Origin: Tethya wilhelma | Lineage: Eukaryota > Porifera > Demospongiae > Tethyida > Tethyidae | Direction of reading: 5' to 3' | DNA: 64,000 bases | Assembly (NCBI GenBank): GCA_964030475.1 | Contig: CAXIPT010000005.1 | Span: 6,495,202-6,559,201, forward strand | Part shown: positions 23,565 through 35,825 of the stretch, piece by piece | How the letters are laid out: every line of letters begins with the position of its first letter | How positions within the stretch are numbered: position 1 is the stretch's first letter | Made by a program: the position numbers and the translations under genes | The notes under the pieces: model-generated | The model's input: the letters and a program-made list of their open reading frames with translations, nothing else | Told to the model about the DNA's origin: nothing | Databases searched by the model: none

Positions 23565-23654
23565 GATGGTGTGATAGCTGAGAGAGGCACTTATCAAGAC
23601 CTCTTGGAGTATGGAAGAGTGTATGCCTTCATGTGGAACCAAAGGCAACTGTGA
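23565..23654 (+). pseudogene. Lone last exon of an ABCB6/7-type transporter
   Basis: After a good acceptor (CTATCTCCCCCAG) there are 29 codons and a stop: GVIAERGTYQDLLEYGRVYA then FMWNQRQL. This is the end of an ABC half-transporter nucleotide-binding domain (the ...dG.i.ErG.H..Ll...G.Y..mw..Q pattern of ABCB6/HMT1-like proteins). None of the Walker, signature or H-loop exons is found upstream in the window, where NLR debris lies instead. It is a detached fragment. Confidence 0.75.
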
Positions 23655-24032
23655 ACTGTACATAGCTCTTATTAATATTAATTTGATTGTACTATATAGC
23701 CTGAATAATGTATACACATGAGCTGCATGTATGTATACATGTCTAGTTATAATTATCCTTTTAAACTTGATATTTTTTAGTGCTAAGTTGATGGGGAGTC
23801 TATTCAGTGGAATGGATGGACTACTGGACAGAAGATCATGCATGCCAAGTCATTTTGTACACAAAGAGATTCACAAACATGTGTGTCTAGATTGGTGGCC
23901 ACGCCAAAAAAATTAGTCAGAATATAAAGAAAATTATTCTAAATCTTCAATGATCTTCTGCAGGCACAGCGAGCTTAGACGCTATAATGCTAGCATGGCC
24001 TTCGTTCTGCACAAAACACTAGCTCCTGGTCA

Positions 24033-24044
24033 TGCGCATGCGCA
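24033..24044. promoter_or_regulatory. NRF1-type palindrome upstream of the cassette array
   Basis: TGCGCATGCGCA, the same 12-mer as upstream of NLR copy 1. It lies about 130 bases before the first strong donor-like site (24177), so it may mark a promoter for a plus-strand transcript. Confidence 0.45.
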
Positions 24045-24529
24045 CATCTGCCTTATTCAAAGTTGGAAAAAAAAAAGTTTGGAGAAGAAAGCTACTGGCG
24101 GTTCTCCTGAAGTCCAGGCTCCTGCACCGGCTAATCAGTTCTTCGCTATCTACTGCTGACTTGAGCTAGCTCTGTGGTAAGTGTTGGAGCTACATGCCGC
24201 GCCTGATTTGGCCCGTCTTTTTCGGACTCCCGTGTGCAAAATTTCTCTCTATCTTTATCTCTTGTTGTTTCTCTACACAGGTACCTCTAGAGAGACGGGT
24301 AGCTGTGACAGCTTTCTCAAATGGCAACCGATTTTCAGCAGCTACAAGTGGCCCTTGGTAGGTTCACCAGTGAATTTTTTTTTTTTTTTTTTTTTTAGCC
24401 TACAAATTTTATCTCTTAGCTGTTGTTTCTCTCTACTCAGGCACAACCCGGCAGAAAGATAGCTACAACTCAATTCGAACTCTTGGCTAGAAAGCGCGCT
24501 TGGTTTTTCCACAGCTAAAGATTACTTTG
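24045..24529 (+). ncRNA. Putative 5' exons of a spliced transcript
   Basis: Three exon-like pieces in order: one ending at 24176 (GTG|GTAAGTG), 24281-24357 (after TTTCTCTACACAG, before GTAGGTT) and 24441-24529 (after TTTCTCTCTACTCAG, before GTAAGTT). Both acceptors have strong pyrimidine tracts. An ATG in the second piece reads only 28 codons across the join (starts MATDFQQLQVALG) before a stop, so the transcript may be non-coding or the code may start further on. I do not recognise the peptide. This is a splice-signal reading, without transcript evidence. Confidence 0.4.
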
Positions 24530-25029
24530 GTAAGTTTATGAATATTAATAACTTACTTTCTCTCTCGTCTACGTACGCTATTAGCTAATTTAATTAGCGG
24601 TCGTATTGCGAAAGGGTCGGGGCGGGGTGTTATTGCACCAGTGTAGTAAATGTACATTTGAGCCTAGTGACTACAACTAGTGATCCTACTTCCTGTCACT
24701 AATAGGTCAGGTTTGGAGAGATTAAAAGAGATTGCAGATCATTGAGCAACAATACCAAAGTTTTGTTCAGGAAAAGACATTACACCTACACCTTGATTCA
24801 GTGTAAGTGTATGTGTTCACACACACAAGCACACACAGACACACACACACACACACACACNTTTTGCTGCAAGTAATATTGACACCTGGCCCCTCCCACC
24901 CCATGCTCACTACTCGTGAGAACTGTTGACCTAGGAGATTCCCTGGAAACTGGAAAGTCATCTTGTGTGTACGTGTGTCCTTATAAAGTAAGGATCTAAT
25001 TATAAGTTGCTCACAACTATCTTGTTTGA

Positions 25030-27100
25030 ATATTGCACACACTGATTTGAGTTATGGAACCTGGGCCATCTTGTGTGTCTGTTGAAGGTATAACAACGAT
25101 TTCTCTTAGTTGCAAACAGCTATCATTTTTGTTCATTCTCTTTACTATATGTTTGCTGTGATGGTGTGCCTGAACCTCTGGAGGTCATTTTGTGCAACTA
25201 CACATGTCATTAAAAGGGAAGGATTGTTAATGATTCATGACTGGTTCTTGTTAAAATTCAATGCTCTCTCTTTCTCTCTCTACAACGTACACACATACTG
25301 TTAAGTTAACAAGTCATCTTTAGGTTCGTCCCAAAGGTAAGGACTTTCGAGCTGCTCACAACTATCTCGTTTAAATTTAGTATTGTACAACTTGCACACA
25401 CTGCCATTGAGTTATTGAGGTCATCTTGCATCTACTAAGGTAATCATATAAAGATTTCTCAATTGCATACAGCTATGTGTCATTCTGTTCATTCTCTCCA
25501 CAATATGTTTGCTATGGCATGTGCTTGAACCTCTGGAGGTCATCTTGTGCAACTGGACATGTCATTAAAAGAGAAGTAACGATTCAATGATACCATAACT
25601 CAGTCTTATTAAATGCTCTCTCTACAACATGCACACATACTTTCAGGTTAGAAGTCCTCTTGCAGTTTGTCCCAATGCATGGTAAGAACATTTTTAAGTT
25701 GCTCATTGCTACCCAGTTTACAGTCATTACTGTACTGTACAACTTGCACACACTGCCATTGAGTTGTGGAAGTCATCTTGTGTGTCTGCCTCTCCCAAGG
25801 TAATATAAAGATTTCTCTATTGCACATAGCTATCATTTTTGTTCATTCTCTCCACAACATGTTTACTACAACATGTGCCTGAATCTCTGGAGGTCATCTT
25901 GTGCAACTGCACATATAAGTGTCATTAAAAGGGAAGAATTGCTAATGATTTGTGATTCATTTTTACAAAATTTAATTCTCTCTACAACAAATGCACATCA
26001 TACTGTCAAGTTAACAAGTCATTAATTTTTGAAGTTACAGTCCCAATGCCATGGTAAGAACTTTTTTTTAAATTGCTCACAACTATATTGAATACTGTAC
26101 AATTTGCACACACTGCCATTCAGTTATGGAGGTCATCTTGTGTGTCTGCATCTCCTAAGGTAATATAACGATCTCTCAATTGCATACAGCTATGTGTCAT
26201 TCTGTTCATTCTCTCCACAATATGTTTACTATGGCATGTGCCTGAACCTCTGGAGGTCATCTTGTGCAACTGCATATGTCATTAAAAGGGAAGTAATGAT
26301 TCAATGATATTGTAATGCAGTCTTATTAAATGCTCTCTACAACATACACATACTTTCAGGTTAGAAGTCCTCTTGCAGTTTGTCCCAATGAAGGTAAGAA
26401 CATTTTTAAAGTTGCTCATTGCTATCCAGTTTACAGTCAATACTGTACTGTACAACTTGCACACACTACACACTACCATTGAGTTGTGGAGGTCATCTTG
26501 TGTGTCTGCATCTCCCAAGGTAATATAAAGATTTCTCTATTTCACACAGCTATCATTTTTGTTCATTCTCTCCACATGTTTACTACAACATGTGCCTGAA
26601 TCTCTGGAGGTCATCTTGTGCAACTGCACGTACAACTGTCATTAAAAAGGGAAGAATTGCTAATGATACATGACTCATTCTTATAAATTTAATTCTCTTT
26701 ACACAACAGACACATACTGTCAACAAGTCATTTTGAAGTTACAGTCCCAATGCCATCCATGGTAAGAACTTTTTTTAAGTTTCTCACAACTATATTGGTT
26801 AAATTTAATACTGTACAACTTGCATGCAGGTCATTTTATGTGTCTGCATCTCCTAAGGTAATATAAAGATTTCTCAATTGCATACAGCTATGTATCATTC
26901 TGTTATTCTCTCCACAATATGTTTACTATGGCATGTGCCTGAACCTCTGGAGGTCATCTTGTGTGACTGCACATGTCATTTGAAGGGAAGAATTGTTAGT
27001 AATTTATAATTCATTATTAAAATTAATGCTCTCTCTATAACACACACACACATTGTCTTGATTGTATTCAGTTCATCCTGACCAACCAAGGTAACAATTC
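25030..27100 (+). repeat. Higher-order tandem array of short donor-ending cassettes
   Basis: Two cassette types alternate. Type A ends in TCCCAATG(C)...ATG followed by GTAAGAAC (donor-like sites at about 25337, 25682, 26054, 26394, 26762). Type B is GTCATCTTGTGTGTCTGCAT then CTCCYAAG followed by GTAATATAA (about 25087, 25440, 25800, 26160, 26520, 26858). Spacing is about 340-370 bases, and alternate A units resemble each other more, giving a period of about 710. Several A units follow pyrimidine tracts and an AG (ACTTTCAG, AGTTACAG). More donor-ending short pieces without the repeat follow at 27091, 27444, 27547, 27666 and 27768. No long reading frame crosses the array. Confidence 0.65.
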
Positions 27101-27194
27101 TTGATTTGCACACACACACTATCTTTAACAACTCAACAACGTGCACACACATTTTAGTTGTGGGAGCCAGTCTCCTGTCAGTTCTGAGGTATGG

Positions 27195-27290
27195 CAGTGG
27201 CGTAGCCAGGATTTTAGAAAAGAGGGAGCAATTAAAATGCTGCGCGCGAAGCGCGCAGCAAATTTTGTGCGACCGGAAACCACACCCACT
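27195..27290. mobile_element. Dispersed element fragment with CAGTGGCGTAGCC end and hairpin
   Basis: CAGTGGCGTAGCCAGGATTT at 27195 is a terminus I associate with non-autonomous DNA transposons (hAT-like) in many invertebrates. Within 50 bases lies the near-perfect hairpin TGCTGCGCGC-GAA-GCGCGCAGCA at 27238-27260. The other end was not found. Family assignment is from memory and uncertain. Confidence 0.45.
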
Positions 27291-27899
27291 TAGCTGTATG
27301 GAGCCTCACTCCCATTGTTCACTAACTTACATGACATTGTGCACACACGATCTTGAAATTTTAGAGTCGGAGGATGTCGGACGCTAATACACATACTGTT
27401 GAGTTAAGTCATTTCAGGGCTTATATCTTCAGTCCATGGCTAAGGTAAAAACTTTCATATTACTCTCACACTCTTGTTTAAATACCTGAAAACATGCACA
27501 CTGCATTTTGACTTGAAAACTGTATGTGTCTGTACATACCTATGAGGTAAGAATCAGTCACAACTCTTTCTTATTCCACATTCTCTCTAAAACATGTATA
27601 CTGTTCACCTGTGCATAGATAATTAATCATGAGCTGTGGAGGTAATCTTGTATGAGATGTGACAGGTGAGGACTAGCAATGATTTGGTTTATCATTCTTG
27701 TTTGTTAAAATAATACCATGGCTGTACACTTGAGTCCTAGAAGCTGCGTGTGTATCCAGCCTGTAAGGTAAGGATTGTTATGGTTGCCATTTATATATCA
27801 TTTTAATCACTACTAGATCTACATGCACACACACAGTTGAGTTATGGGAGCCAGTCCCATGTCTGTTATAAGGTATGGAGCTCAATCTTGCACTCCCAT

Positions 27900-28202
27900 T
27901 GTTCACTAACTGTTAATATGTGCACACACCATCTTGAGATTTAGAGCCAGAGGTAAAGCTGAGCCGTCCATCATTGGGAAAACAAATATAATAAAACCTA
28001 ATGCAGATGTTCAGTGTGTAAAGTGTGTTAAAACTCAGAAATTAATCTTGAAAAGTTTATAAAATTATTGAATAGAAATTGCATATGATTCGTAGCACCT
28101 CTAATTATTATCTTACAATTTATCACGGCCTTCCTCAGCTACTTAGCTTGCAGCTTGTCACTAACGCGCTCTGAGGGTGCGCATGCGCAAAATCCAGCAA
28201 AT
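27900..28202. other. Spacer at the end of the cassette array with NRF1-type palindrome
   Basis: No gene seen. An AATATAATAAAA sequence near 27985 could be a plus-strand polyadenylation signal. TGCGCATGCGCA is at 28178-28189, here next to the 3' end of the sulfotransferase gene; the surrounding bases match 15325-15390, so it was copied together with that block. Confidence 0.4.
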
Positions 28203-29685
28203 TTACAGATTACATTTCCAATGCGACAATTCCTCACAGCTAAGAAGGCTCACTAAATCATTATTGTGGGGTTCAAAGAATGCATCAAGCACCCTTCTTG
28301 TCTCCTCTCTCATCTCAAACTCCCTCTGTTGGATGAAGCTCCCATGGGAGTGCATGTGGAGTATGGCACTGAGGTCCCCTCGGTGCTGAGGGGGGACCTC
28401 CAGGAACTGCCACACCTTGCGCACCACAGAGAAAGGGTCCCTAGACAGCTCCTCTGTTGTAAGGAAGAGGAACTGTGTCCTAGGGATGACGTTCAGCCAT
28501 CTCCTGACGTGCACATGATAGAGACTGATTCCAAGGCGAGCTCTTCCACAACCGTAAGCTGGAAACCCATTCAGAGCATTGTGTGTGCACACATCAATGG
28601 AGGAACCTTCCTTCAAACACCCATTGAAGTGATCCATAGACCTCAGCACAGCTTCGTGGAACAGTTCCGAAGCATTGCTAGCAAATGCACTTTGATCCAC
28701 ATCCATTTTATTCACCCTCCAATATTCCTCACAGAGATACTTGAAGTCAGAATAGAGTCTTTCTGTCGGGTTACGCATGATGACGATAAACTTAGCATTG
28801 GGAACAATGTTTGAGATGAGTCGTGGCATGATGCAGAGGTTGTTAGAGTTACGGGTATCCCAGATGGTGGACTGGCTTGCGTCAATGATCAAACTGTCGT
28901 TGGAGATTCTCTCAGCAACGCTGTGGAAATGAGAGAAGTATCGTAGTACCCCAAGGACATTGTGAGGGAATCTAGAGGTGAAGTGAAACTTGGTCCACCA
29001 GTGAGGCTCCTTGTTGCTCCCTCCTAGCAACAGGGGGTGGTTGATCATCATACGATAGAGCTGCGTGCTCCCACTCCTGGGAAACCCGATGAAATAGACA
29101 GAGGGAAGACACACCAATGTCCTTGGTGAAGCACTTATAGCTCGACCATTGTACGTGGTGGCAAAGATATCTCCCATAATGGTGAAGGCGTCCTCATCCG
29201 TGAGTCCCTCTGGCCCACTGTTGCGCTGAAGAGCCTTGTGGACCTTACGAGACCATCGGAGGTACATGTACCAACAGGGGGAGCGATACCGGGGGTCAAA
29301 GTCCTTGGGAGGGGGGATAAGTGTTCTTATGGTGCTGATAAATTTATTGATGTCATCAAGTGATGAGTTGCCAGTGACGCAGGAGTCAACTTCAACTTGT
29401 CTCATCAGTGATCTCTCTGAGGAGCCATGCCCTGAAGGTGTGTGAAGGAAAATGAGACACAGACAAGAAAAGAGAAATTGATATAGTGAAAGAGAAATAA
29501 GTATTAATCGCTAGTAATCTGTACATGTACAGCTATAGCTGCTCTCTGGTAACCATGAAATCAGACTCACTACTTGTCAGCTGCTCTTCCTCACTGACAT
29601 AGAGCACCATCCTTGCCACCAAGATGAAGTTGAGCACAAGTGAGCAGAGAATCAAGAGTCCCACCTTTCTCTCCATGGCTCTCAT
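28203..29685 (-). CDS. CHST15: CHST15-like carbohydrate sulfotransferase, type II membrane protein
   Basis: Exons 29571-29685 and 28203-29431 join in frame to 447 residues. Residues 8-30 ([20 protein letters not shown]) form one signal-anchor helix, expected for a Golgi type II enzyme. The PAPS 5'-phosphosulfate loop reads YFIGFPRSGSTQLYR at about residue 145, and the 3'-phosphate site IVIMRNPTERLYSDF about 100 residues later. EPHWWTKF, the Cys pair around SIDVCTHNALN and FLFLTTEEL match the GalNAc-4-sulfate 6-O-sulfotransferase (CHST15) group, which acts on chondroitin sulfate; the exact sugar acceptor in this organism is unknown. Human CHST15 is longer (561 residues) in the stem region. The start codon lies only 362 bases from the DOCK stop. 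Exon 1 is duplicated at about 30619-30733. Confidence 0.88.
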
Positions 29686-30456
29686 CCTCTACATCTATAG
29701 GAGCAGCTGTACAGCCACATCACATGCAGCTGAATAATTATTAGTTAGTATTCTCCACGGCAACAGCCAACTAAGAGAGGTATGCATGCACTTTCTATGG
29801 ACCAAATGACACACCCTCACATGCTTGTGATGTCAGATTATTCATAAGATATAATAATAATAAGAGATAATTATATAAATACACTGAAGTGTGTCTGGAC
29901 ATACAGGTTTAGAGACAATACACAACTAATAATTAATTATTAATAATTATTACAAAGAGACAGTTAATTCAAAGTACAAAAACAAAATCATTTTAAGTGA
30001 ACAAACAAACAAACAAACAGGAAGCTAAGTGCCAGCTGTGCACGGGTTCATTTGCTGCCACTGATGGTATGGAAGAGGATGGCAGACATCCTGTGGGGGT
30101 CCACTGCCGAACTACCTCTCTTGCTCTTGGGGAATGTCTCCGCATGGATGGGAGACTGGGCCCTCGACTGCAGCCAGGAGAGAAGGATTCAATTCATCAT
30201 TACATCATTGTCTAGCTATATCTACTGGTCTTGGTAGCCCCTGACAACACAGCAGTAGTGACAAAGATTGATTGGACACACCCACCTCATTTCTGACTGG
30301 TTTCAGCAGAGCAGCCAGGTGAGTCTCCACTTGTTGGAACTTGCTCTTCAGGTCATCTTGGTAGAGCAGCTGGTCAGTTGAGATGAGGCGGCCATTCAAC
30401 TCAAGAGCCTCTTGACACACTTGCATGAAGTACCTGTGTGAGAGAGGGTGAGGGTG

Positions 30457-30480
<24 letters not shown>
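29443..30480. repeat. 1.04 kb direct duplication, left copy
   Basis: Matches about 30490-31500 at an offset of 1,044-1,048 bases with a few substitutions and small indels. It carries CHST15-like exon 1 and the last two DOCK exons. The copies meet at a GT run (30462-30495). Confidence 0.9.
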
Positions 30481-30494
<14 letters not shown>

Positions 30495-33400
30495 GGAAAA
30501 TGAGACACAGACAAGAAAAGAGAAATTAATACAGTGAAAGAGAAATAATTATGAATGGCTAGTAATCTGTACATGTACAGCTATAGCTGCTCTCTAGCAA
30601 CCATGGAATTAGACTCACTGTTTGTCAGCTGCTCTTCCTCACTGACATAGAGCACCATCCTTGCCACCAAGATGAAGTTGAGCACAAGTGAGCAGAGAAT
30701 CAAGAGTCCCACCTTTCTCTCCATGGCTCTCATCCTCTACATCTATAGGCCGGAGCAGCTGTACAGCCACATCACATGCAGCTGAATAATTATTAGTTAG
30801 TATTCTCCACGGCAACAGCCAACTAAGAGAGGTATGTTCTATGGACCAAATGACACACCCTCACATGCTTGTGATGTCAGATTATTCATAAGATATAATA
30901 ATAATAAGAGATAATTATATAAATACACTGAAGTGTGTCTGGACATACAGGTTTAGAGACAATACACAACTAATAATTAATTATTAATAATTATTACAAA
31001 GAGACAGTTAATTCAAAGTACAAAAACAAAATCATTTTAAGTGAACAAACAAACAAACAAACAGGAAGCTAAGTGCCAGCTGTGCACGGGTTCATTTGCT
31101 GCCACTGATGGTATGGAAGAGGATGGCAGACATCCTGTGGGGGTCCACTGCCGAACTACCTCTCTTGCTCTTGGGGAATGTCTCCGCATGGATGGGAGAC
31201 TGGGCCCTCGACTGCAGCCAGGAGAGAAGGATTCAATTCATCATTACATCATTGTCTAGCTATATATACAGCTGCTGGTCTTGGTAGCCCCTGACAACAC
31301 AGCAGTAGTGACAAAGATTGATTGGACACACGCACCTCATTTCTGACTGGTTTCAGCAGAGCAGCCAGGTGAGTCTCCACTTGTTGGAACTTGCTCTTCA
31401 GCTCATCTTGGTAGAGCAGCTGGTCAGTTGAGATGAGGCGGCCATTCAACTCAAGAGCCTCTTGACACACTTGCATGAAGTACCTGTGAGGGAGAGGGTG
31501 AGGGTGAGAGAGAGAGAGAGAGAGAGAGGGAGGGAGAGAGAGAGAGAGAGAGAGAGTTATTCAATACCTCAAAAAATTTACCTTACAACAGGTGTGCTAG
31601 ACTAGAACATACCTGTACGCCTCCTCCAGCCTCTCAACATGGCTGGAGACTTCCCGTGAGGAGCAGTGTGGCTCCTGGAGGAAGACGCTGTACTCCTGCA
31701 CCCCCTGGTTCACCTGGGTACCAATGGACCCTTGGAGGAGCAGCTGGAGACGAACCAGATCAGGAGGGTCCATGTTAACAACGAAGGCCATGGCACTGGT
31801 CTTCTTCTCTATGGCTTCAACAGCAACCTGGGAAATACACACACACAAGTAATTTCAGGAAATTAAGAATCTTACATGTTCACATAAAGTGACAGACAAG
31901 ACAACTGGCAGTGGACACCAGATGTGTGTTTTGTAAGTGGTATTAAAGTTAGTTATTACACTGTACCTCAATGGCGGACAGCTCAAACTGCTCCTGGTGA
32001 ATGACCTGTATTCTCTTCTTCACGTAGGGAAACCAATGGGTGGCTGCATCAATACAATGGCCAGGCTCACATGATCCCTAATTACCCCCCTCAGATTCTA
32101 ATTACTCACTTGTGAGCAGGGTTTTCCTCATGCACTGTTTAGTGACGTCATCGCCATGTGTCTTGCCATCACGGGTGAACGGGGTCTCGTAGACAAACTT
32201 GCTGATCCTGTTTTCCTTCTCAAACTTTGTCTTCCTCTTTTCTAGCTCCTCTTTCTCAAAGTAAGGCTCCACGTGAGTGATCTGGATGTAGGCGTGTTCT
32301 GGGTCCAACGCTGACGTGTTCACCTAGGCAATATTGAAACAGAAAGAGAAGCTAATGATGGTGCCTTCCTAAGGAATGTCATCCCATAGATCGTCTACCT
32401 TTCCCGACTCCTTGATAATGTGGACTAATTCTTGAGCTCCAAACTTCCTGGAGTACAGCTTCTGCAGTCTGAGAGTCAGCTCCGCTAGTGTGGTCACCTT
32501 AGGCTCCTTGTAAATGAACTGCTTCTCATTGTCATCCCCAAATGGCTGCAGGAAGGACAAAGGTCAAAGTGCAGCTTAGGAACACACACACAGGTTCCTC
32601 ACCAAGCCAAAGAAGGCCACTCTGAAGTACGTTCCAAGGTATCTCTTGCCGGTTGTCATGACATTGACCACATTCTTGAAGGCCTCGTGTAGCTTCCCAT
32701 ACATCTCCATCATTTGAAAGAAGTTTCTCTGCTTCTCGTAGAAAGGTAGGAGGAGCTTAAACACCTCGGCCATGATCTCGTACCTCTCAGCCTGCTCCAG
32801 GTAGTTGATGCTGCTCTCAAGGAGAGACACCAGGTTACGCTGGGAGAGTGAGGCAAAGGAACACACACACATACACACACACATCTCGATGTAGAGATAT
32901 TGCCACAAGGATCATCTTTATACACAATAGAGTGTGGGCAGTAGGACAAGGTAATAGAAATTAAATGCTAGGATAAAGCCAGCTCATGAAGAAAAAGAAA
33001 AGTACAAAAACATATGATATTATGCCATTACAAATACGGGGCCACTACAATCATGCATATTAATTACCTCTGTGAACGTCTGCTCGTCTGTTGTCTCTTG
33101 GTCCTCCTTGATGTTGCTCTCCTCCAGCTCAACGTTGGAAGAGATGGCACGGAAGGCAGCACAGCCAGCTGGGTACTTGCCTGGGAAGGAGAGAGAGAGA
33201 GAGTATAACCATGAAGATTTATGTTATAACCACGTGCACTAAGATTTGAGTTATAACCACCAAGACTTGATTGACAACTGTACGTCCATATCACAATTAT
33301 CTCTAATAATTACGAAGCCACACCTTTTATCTTGAGGTACTCGGCCACCAGCCCCGCGATGTGGATGCAGCAATGAGCTGCCTCGGAGTAGTTGCCATAC

Positions 33401-35389
33401 TTGAGGTGGAGGCTCACCATACTGTCCAGCCAGGTCTGTCTCAGCTCTGGGGAGGTGCCATAGGACTTGGCCAGACTGTAGTGGAGGTCAACCAGCTTCT
33501 CAGGGTCATTCTGGTGGATCTGCAGGACAGGACAGAGAAAAGATCAATTATTAGGACAGGTCAGGAGTGGAAAATTATTAGAACAGGTTAAGAGTGGAAA
33601 TTATTTGGACAGGTCAGGAGTGGGAAGTTATTAGGACAGGTCAGGAGTGGGGAATTATCAGGACAGGTCAGGAGTGGAAAATTATTAGAATAGGTCAGGA
33701 GTAGGGAATTATTAGGACAGGTCAGGTGTGGGGAATTATCAGGACAGGTCAGGAGTGGAAAATTATTAGAATAGGTCAGGAATGGAAATTATTAGGACAG
33801 GTCAGGTGTGGGGAATTATCAGGACAGGTCAGGAGTGGAAAATTATTAGAATAGGTCAGGAGTGGGGAATTATTAGGACAGGTCAGGAGTGGAAATTATT
33901 AGGACAGGTCGGGAGTGGGGAATTATTAGGACAGGTCAGGAGTGAATTACTAGGACAGGATTACTGACTGACCTTCATTTCAGCAGTTGAGCTGAGCACA
34001 GTCTTTAACCTTTTCATCAAATCCTTCACTTCTGTTGGGAATGCAGTGTTCTGTGGACATACAGCAGCAGTTGTACCACACGGCAATTTAGAACACATTT
34101 TGAAAAGTACCTTCACTTTGATGTCCTGAGAGACAAAGTTGGCGATGTAGGAGAGGGATCTCCTCAGGTTGGCGTCACTCTGGCCCAGCAGAGCCGACAC
34201 AAGGCGAGATACAGCTATTGTAGACTGCAGGGAAGGGAGATGAATAGTGGATCAATCAATATATGGTCCAGAAATAAGATAGAAACAAGATTTATTTCAC
34301 AAGGAGGCTGGAGAGCATTTTACAAGAGATATTTTGCACAGCCTAAAGTTCACGTTTCTTTATGCTAAAGATGATGTGCACATATCTTCACCTGTAAGTG
34401 TGTCCGCACAAAGCCTCGTCCATTGAAGTATTCAAAGTTGCACCTCATGATGAGATAGAGAAGAGCAGTGGCCTCTGTTCTGGTGGAGGAGAGCCTCGAG
34501 TTGCAGCACTGCAAAGTCTGGAGAGGGGAGACAGGGGATGTCTTCAAACACAAATATCTAGCTTGTGAAATGTCTATTATGCTACTATTCTCTGCACCAA
34601 TACACATGTGTCCTAGTAGCTCAGTGGTAAGGACATTGGACTACAATTTGAAAGGCCTGGGTTCGAGTCCAACTACACATCTTAATATTTATCTTTCTCC
34701 TTAAACTCTGTACCTCATAGCACAGGATGCCACAGTAGTCCGCACTGCCTTTGAAGAGAGCTACTTTGAACTGAAAATGAGAGAATATAATTCTACATCA
34801 CATTCTGTCCATAAGCAGGCCATTAGCTAGAGACATGGAGTAGGTTACCTTGTGAACGAAGGCCCTGAGCACGGCAAAGAGGTGGGCCTGGAGGGACAGC
34901 GACTGGTTCACTTGGAGGAAGGACACCAGCAGGGAGAAATACTGCAGCAATAAAGACCATTAGTTACATCTCATGACACAGCTATCAAGAGAGAAGTCTG
35001 ATATCTTGAACTGACCTTTGTCATGAGTACATTGTCTCCCTCATCCTGGCACAGCTCCTTCTGCAGGGTGAAACAAACTACATCAAACCCTAGCAGTCAT
35101 CTAGACCACCACTCCACCTGTGATCCCCAGCTCACCTTGAAGCTCCCTCCAAAGGAGTCCAGTAGAGAGAGAATAATGATCCCTATCTCGTTAGCGAGGG
35201 CCGCCTCAACATTGACTCTGGCATCCATCTCCTCCGAGGGAACAAGAGCCGACAGAGGGACAGAGAGAGGCATCGAGGTCGGTAGCAGAGAGGCCGACGG
35301 ACTGGACACTGAACCGAGGGAGGAAGGGAGGGAGGGAGATTAGTGTGAAAATTTCAAATGGATCTTGGATTAAAAAACTGGTAGTAAGA

Positions 35390-35439
<50 letters not shown>

Positions 35440-35732
35440 CCTGCCAACGAGGATGTTCTTGTCTTTGATTTCATTGATTGTAAAGATGATGTAGAAACAG
35501 GCAGTGAAGACTTCTTGCTCAGTTTCTCCTTTCCTCCACTGGAAGGGGGCGGGACAGTTCCCACGGACTGTAAGCTCTGTTGGTCGAGAGCACTGGACTG
35601 CTGACTAGACCTGGAAGAGGAGGAAAATATTACTGTTCTAATTAAACAAAGACTGGATTCATTTGCGATTCTTACATCTTGGTAGAGATGCCTCTCTTTC
35701 CAACATACTTGAATGTGTACAGACACGACCTT

Positions 35733-35825
<93 letters not shown>

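Noticed and set aside
23544..23843. Minus-strand frame of 99 codons over the ABC fragment
   Set aside because: The plus strand carries a clear ABC transporter end with an acceptor site; the minus frame has no resemblance to anything.
24281..24529. A protein-coding gene starting at the ATG near 24320
   Set aside because: The spliced frame stops after 28 codons and the peptide is not recognised; reported only as a possible non-coding transcript.
29997..30237. Small plus-strand frames at 29997-30237 and 31041-31287
   Set aside because: Antisense of the last DOCK exon; the minus strand matches the family and is spliced in frame.
33532..33958. CRISPR-like array
   Set aside because: Units are contiguous with no unique spacers, the setting is a eukaryotic intron, and no cas-like gene is present.
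34611..34678. A working tRNA gene
   Set aside because: A and B boxes fit, but acceptor and T stems are badly paired; kept only as a tRNA-like repeat.
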